Source of the DNA: Thiohalocapsa sp.
Lineage (GTDB): Bacteria > Pseudomonadota > Gammaproteobacteria > Chromatiales > Chromatiaceae
Direction of reading: 5' to 3'
NCBI RefSeq assembly: GCF_019695415.1
Contig: NZ_JAIFKJ010000089.1
Location: 1-7,650 of the forward strand
DNA length: 7,650 bases
The notes under the pieces are model-generated. The model saw nothing but the letters and a program-made list of their open reading frames with translations. It had not been told where the DNA came from and did not search any database. The translations under genes were made by a program, and so were the position numbers. This document shows positions 5,914-7,650 of the stretch, one piece after another; positions within the stretch are counted from its first letter, which is position 1, and each line of letters opens with the position of its first letter.

Positions 5914-7134
5914 ATGCTCACCCTCTCCTTCGGCATCCTGATCTTCACCGCCATCGTGCTGATGCTGGTGACCGTTATCCTAGGCGCCCGCTCGTTGTTG
6001 GTGCCTGCAGGGGACGTGCATATCGACATCAACGGCGAGCAGGATATCGCCAGCCGCGCCGGGCAGAAGCTGCTGGGCGCGCTGGCGGATGCGGGGCTGT
6101 TCGTACCCTCCGCGTGCGGCGGGGGCGGCACCTGTGGCCAATGCCGCGTGAAGGTGCTGGAGGGCGGCGGCAAGCTGCTGCCCACCGAGTCGAGCCTCAT
6201 CAACCGGCGTGAGGCCGCCGAGGGCTATCGGCTCTCCTGCCAGGTCGCCATCAAGGAGGATCTGCGCATCGAGCTGCCGCGGGAGCTGTTCGGGATCAAG
6301 CAATGGCAATGCCGGGTGCGCTCCAACCGCAGTGTCTCCACCTTCATCAAGGAGCTCATCCTGGAATTGCCGAAGGGCGAGGATGTCGCCTTCCGCGCCG
6401 GCGGCTACATCCAGATCGAATGTCCGCCTTACCACCTCAAGTTCAGCGAGCTCGACATCCCCAAGCACCTGCGCGAGGACTGGGACAAGTACAACCTCTG
6501 GCAGCTCGAAGCCGGCACCAAGCACCGGGTCACCCGCGCCTACTCCATGGCCAACTACCCTGGGGAGGCCGGGATCATCATGCTCAATGTGCGCATCGCC
6601 ACGCCGCCGCCGGATCACCCGGAGGCACCGCCGGGCATCATGTCCAGCTATATCTTCGGCCTCAAGCCGGGGGATACCGTCACCATCGCCGGCCCCTTCG
6701 GCGAGTTCTTCGCCAAGGAGACGGACGCCGAGATGGTCTTCGTCGGCGGCGGTGCGGGTATGGCCCCCATGCGCAGCCACATCTTCGACCAGCTCAAGCG
6801 CCTGGACAGCAAGCGGCACATCACCTTCTGGTACGGCGCTCGCAGCAAGCGGGAGATCTTCTACCAACAGGATTTCGACGAGCTGGCACGGGACCACGAC
6901 AACTTCCAGTGGCATATTGCGCTGTCCGATCCGCAGCCGGAGGACGACTGGCAAGGTGAGACGGGCTTCATTCACAAGGTGCTGTTCGAGAAATACCTTA
7001 AGGATCACCCGACCCCCGAAGACTGCGAGTACTACCTCTGCGGGCCGCCCATGATGACCGCCGCCGTCATCGGCATGCTGCACAGCCTGGGCGTCGAGGA
7101 CGACAACATCCTGTTGGACAACTTTGGCGGGTGA
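5914..7134 (+). CDS. nqrF: Na+-translocating NADH:quinone reductase subunit F (NADH dehydrogenase/FAD/2Fe-2S subunit)
   Basis: NqrF is the electron entry subunit: it oxidises cytoplasmic NADH with FAD and passes electrons through a ferredoxin-type [2Fe-2S] cluster. The protein is 406 aa, essentially the family length. An N-terminal membrane helix (about 4-24) is followed by a ferredoxin domain with CGGGGTCGQC and LSCQV, giving cluster ligands Cys68, Cys74, Cys77 and Cys109. The ferredoxin reductase-like part has the FAD motif RAYSMANY (208-215), GPFGEFF (260-266), the nucleotide-binding GGGAGMAPMRSHIF (278-291) and CGPPMM (376-381), ending ILLDNFGG, the usual NqrF terminus. The start ATG has GGAG at 5902-5905 with 8-base spacing and lies 30 bases after nqrE. 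It is the last of the structural genes; the following region is the palindromic spacer. Confidence 0.98.
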   Translation: MLTLSFGILIFTAIVLMLVTVILGARSLLVPAGDVHIDINGEQDIASRAGQKLLGALADAGLFVPSACGGGGTCGQCRVKVLEGGGKLLPTESSLINRREAAEGYRLSCQVAIKEDLRIELPRELFGIKQWQCRVRSNRSVSTFIKELILELPKGEDVAFRAGGYIQIECPPYHLKFSELDIPKHLREDWDKYNLWQLEAGTKHRVTRAYSMANYPGEAGIIMLNVRIATPPPDHPEAPPGIMSSYIFGLKPGDTVTIAGPFGEFFAKETDAEMVFVGGGAGMAPMRSHIFDQLKRLDSKRHITFWYGARSKREIFYQQDFDELARDHDNFQWHIALSDPQPEDDWQGETGFIHKVLFEKYLKDHPTPEDCEYYLCGPPMMTAAVIGMLHSLGVEDDNILLDNFGG

Positions 7135-7177
7135 GCCCAAAAGCGTATTCGAGCCGACGACCGAGCCCTAGGGAGAC

Positions 7178-7209
7178 GCTGAAAAATGGGCTTCCTGCCC
7201 ATTTTCAGC
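7178..7209. repeat. Hairpin 1 of the MITE-like element
   Basis: GCTGAAAAATGGGC (7178-7191) pairs with GCCCATTTTCAGC (7197-7209), giving a 13-bp stem with one bulged A and a TTCCT loop. It begins 43 bases after the nqrF stop. No T tract follows the stem, which argues against a classical terminator. Confidence 0.8.
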
Positions 7210-7211
7210 AC

Positions 7212-7240
7212 GCGAAGCGAAAACGCGGTTTCCGCTTCGC
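7212..7240. repeat. Hairpin 2 of the MITE-like element
   Basis: GCGAAGCGAAAAC (7212-7224) pairs with GTTTCCGCTTCGC (7228-7240) at 12 of 13 positions around a GCG loop. The outer 8 bp are perfect. It follows hairpin 1 after two bases. Confidence 0.8.
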
Positions 7241-7242
7241 TT

Positions 7243-7272
7243 CATTTTCAGCGACTTACGTCGCCGAAAATG
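7243..7272. repeat. Hairpin 3 of the MITE-like element
   Basis: CATTTTCAGCGAC (7243-7255) pairs with GTCGCCGAAAATG (7260-7272) at 12 of 13 positions with a TTAC loop. The left arm shares CATTTTCAGC with the right arm of hairpin 1 (7200-7209), so alternative pairings between the hairpins are possible. Confidence 0.8.
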
Positions 7273-7291
7273 GCGGGGCATCCTGCCCCGC
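7273..7291. repeat. Hairpin 4 of the MITE-like element
   Basis: GCGGGGCA (7273-7280) and TGCCCCGC (7284-7291) form a perfect 8-bp, very GC-rich stem with a TCC loop, abutting hairpin 3 directly. Confidence 0.85.
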
Positions 7292-7293
7292 AC

Positions 7294-7321
7294 GGGAAGC
7301 ACTGATAAATCAGCGCTTCCC
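7294..7321. repeat. Hairpin 5 of the MITE-like element
   Basis: GGGAAGC (7294-7300) pairs with GCTTCCC (7315-7321). After one mismatch, CTGA (7302-7305) pairs with TCAG (7310-7313) around a TAAA loop. Its right arm runs into the terminal CCCTAGGG (7319-7326). Confidence 0.8.
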
Positions 7322-7323
7322 TA

Positions 7324-7357
7324 GGGTGGGCAAAGCGAAGCGTGCCCACCAAATCCG
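7324..7357. repeat. 34-bp palindromic intergenic repeat, copy 1
   Basis: GGTGGGCA (7325-7332) pairs with TGCCCACC (7343-7350) in a perfect 8-bp stem around AAGCGAAGCG, followed by AAATCCG. This matches a common REP-like intergenic palindrome of proteobacteria (GTGGGCA...GCGAAG...TGCCCAC), recognised from memory of its form. Translation across it yields peptides such as KAKRAHQIR, a frequent artefact in annotations. It overlaps the end of the MITE-like element by three bases. Confidence 0.8.
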
Positions 7358-7378
7358 TTAATCCGACACAATAGCCGC

Positions 7379-7412
7379 GGGTGCGCAGAGCGAAGTGTGC
7401 CCACCAAATCCG
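7379..7412. repeat. 34-bp palindromic intergenic repeat, copy 2
   Basis: This copy matches copy 1 at 31 of 34 positions in the same orientation, including the trailing CACCAAATCCG. It starts 55 bp after copy 1. Two of the three differences fall in the left arm and loop and one beside the right arm, so its stem pairs less well (GTGCGCA against TGTGCCCAC). It ends 44 bases before the nqrM ATG. Confidence 0.8.
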
Positions 7413-7456
7413 GCGATTCAACACACCCGGCCACAACCGGCGAGCGCACCCAGCCT

Positions 7457-7650
7457 ATGCCCGAGCTCCTCTTCGCCCTGGTCATTTTCCCGCTGGCCGT
7501 GGCCGGCCTGGCGCTCAAGGTCCTCGCCGGCCGCCCCGGCATCACGGGCAGCTGCGGCGGGCTTAACCAGATTCCGGGTGTCGATTCCGACTGCGGTGGA
7601 GCCTGCCGCATCCCCGGGCGGGTCTGTCCCAATCAACGCGCCCAACAGCA
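7457..7650 (+). CDS. nqrM: Na+-NQR maturation protein NqrM, N-terminal 64 residues (runs off the right edge)
   Basis: NqrM (DUF539 family) is a small membrane-anchored Cys-rich protein needed to assemble active Na+-NQR, thought to deliver iron to the NqrD/NqrE centre. The visible part begins MPELLFALVIFPLAVAGLALKVLAGR, one N-terminal membrane helix (about 3-24), followed by GITGSCGGLNQI and a run of cysteines: Cys33, Cys46, Cys50 and Cys57. The SCGGL motif after the helix is the family hallmark. Location after nqrF supports the call; in Vibrio apbE lies between them. The ribosome binding site is weak (GGCGAG about 12 bases before the ATG). The gene starts 44 bases beyond the palindromic repeats and so may need its own promoter or read-through from nqrF. 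The reading frame is open at the window edge; family members are short, so little is missing. Confidence 0.85.
   Translation, partial: MPELLFALVIFPLAVAGLALKVLAGRPGITGSCGGLNQIPGVDSDCGGACRIPGRVCPNQRAQQ

Larger units (their letters stand above)
7166..7326. mobile_element. MITE-like non-coding element with imperfect 17-bp terminal inverted repeats
   Basis: The 161-bp block is bounded by CCCTAGGGAGACGCTGA (7166-7182) and, read on the other strand from 7326 to 7310, CCCTAGGGAAGCGCTGA: 15 of 17 positions agree. The outer CCCTAGGG is itself a palindrome, so a duplicated target such as CTAG cannot be told from the inverted-repeat tip. The interior is almost entirely paired into five consecutive hairpins and encodes nothing. 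A small size, matched ends and no transposase fit a miniature inverted-repeat element mobilised by a transposase elsewhere. A composite of REP-type palindromes is the alternative. Confidence 0.5.
7135..7456. other. Palindrome-rich spacer between nqrF and nqrM
   Basis: These 322 bases contain no credible gene. In order they hold a MITE-like element (7166-7326) made of five hairpins, a first 34-bp palindromic repeat (7324-7357), a short unique stretch, a second copy (7379-7412), and about 44 bases of unique leader before nqrM. In Vibrio this is where apbE lies. No run of T's follows any of the hairpins, so none is a convincing intrinsic terminator, though they could affect mRNA stability or read-through into nqrM. 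Confidence 0.8.

Noticed and set aside
720..7134. The operon as the related RNF complex rather than NQR
   Set aside because: The set includes NqrA, NqrF with fused ferredoxin and FAD/NADH domains, and downstream NqrM; there is no RnfB or RnfC. The order matches nqrABCDEF.
7178..7209. Hairpin 1 as the nqr operon terminator
   Set aside because: The stem is strong but no T tract follows, and nqrM, which belongs to the same system, lies downstream.
7131..7361. A 76-codon + strand frame after nqrF, ending in KAKRAHQIR
   Set aside because: It runs entirely through the hairpins and the palindromic repeat. Its peptide is the kind produced by translating such repeats, and it overlaps the nqrF end with no suitable start.
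7248..7436. A - strand frame with VGTLRFAHP-type peptides
   Set aside because: It is an artefact of the two 34-bp palindromic repeats; the recurring peptide comes from the repeat sequence itself.

Overview
The window carries a nearly complete Na+-translocating NADH:quinone oxidoreductase (Na+-NQR) locus on the + strand, in the order nqrA, nqrB, nqrC, nqrD, nqrE, nqrF, then a 322-base spacer full of palindromes, then the start of nqrM, which runs off the right edge. At the left edge, on the - strand, is the first part of a gene whose N-terminus looks like the membrane protease FtsH. It is divergent from nqrA across an intergenic region of about 490 bases. The GC-rich composition, the close similarity of the subunits to the Vibrio enzyme as I remember it, and the repeat types suggest a gammaproteobacterium. 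A Chromatiales-like purple sulfur bacterium is my guess from repeat style; the sequence does not prove it.

How the genes work together: NqrF oxidises NADH through FAD and a [2Fe-2S] cluster. Electrons then pass through an iron-sulfur centre held between NqrD and NqrE, a covalent FMN on NqrC, and a covalent FMN plus riboflavin in NqrB, and finally reach quinone at the NqrA/NqrB interface, with Na+ pumped out of the cell. All the expected cofactor residues are present: NqrB Thr232, NqrC Thr237, NqrD Cys27/Cys110, NqrE Cys26/Cys124, and NqrF Cys68/74/77/109 with RAYS, GGGAGMAP and CGPPMM. NqrM is the small Cys-rich maturation factor for the D/E metal centre. The FMN transferase gene apbE, which lies between nqrF and nqrM in Vibrio, is not in this window.

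The coding part is conventional; the unusual part is the spacers. The three long spacers inside nqrABCD each hold a different short tandem repeat: a 10-mer in A/B, a 7-mer in B/C that leads into the nqrC ribosome binding site, and two 7-mer arrays in C/D, one of which contains the nqrC stop codon. The short D/E and E/F spacers have no such array. The nqrF-nqrM spacer holds a 161-bp MITE-like element bounded by imperfect 17-bp inverted repeats and made of five consecutive hairpins, followed by two near-identical 34-bp palindromic repeats. Other oddities are a 34-codon reading frame bridging nqrB and nqrC with an excellent ribosome binding site, and an nqrA start region without a well-placed canonical start codon. 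I see no wholly new system; the regulatory and repeat architecture is what merits attention.
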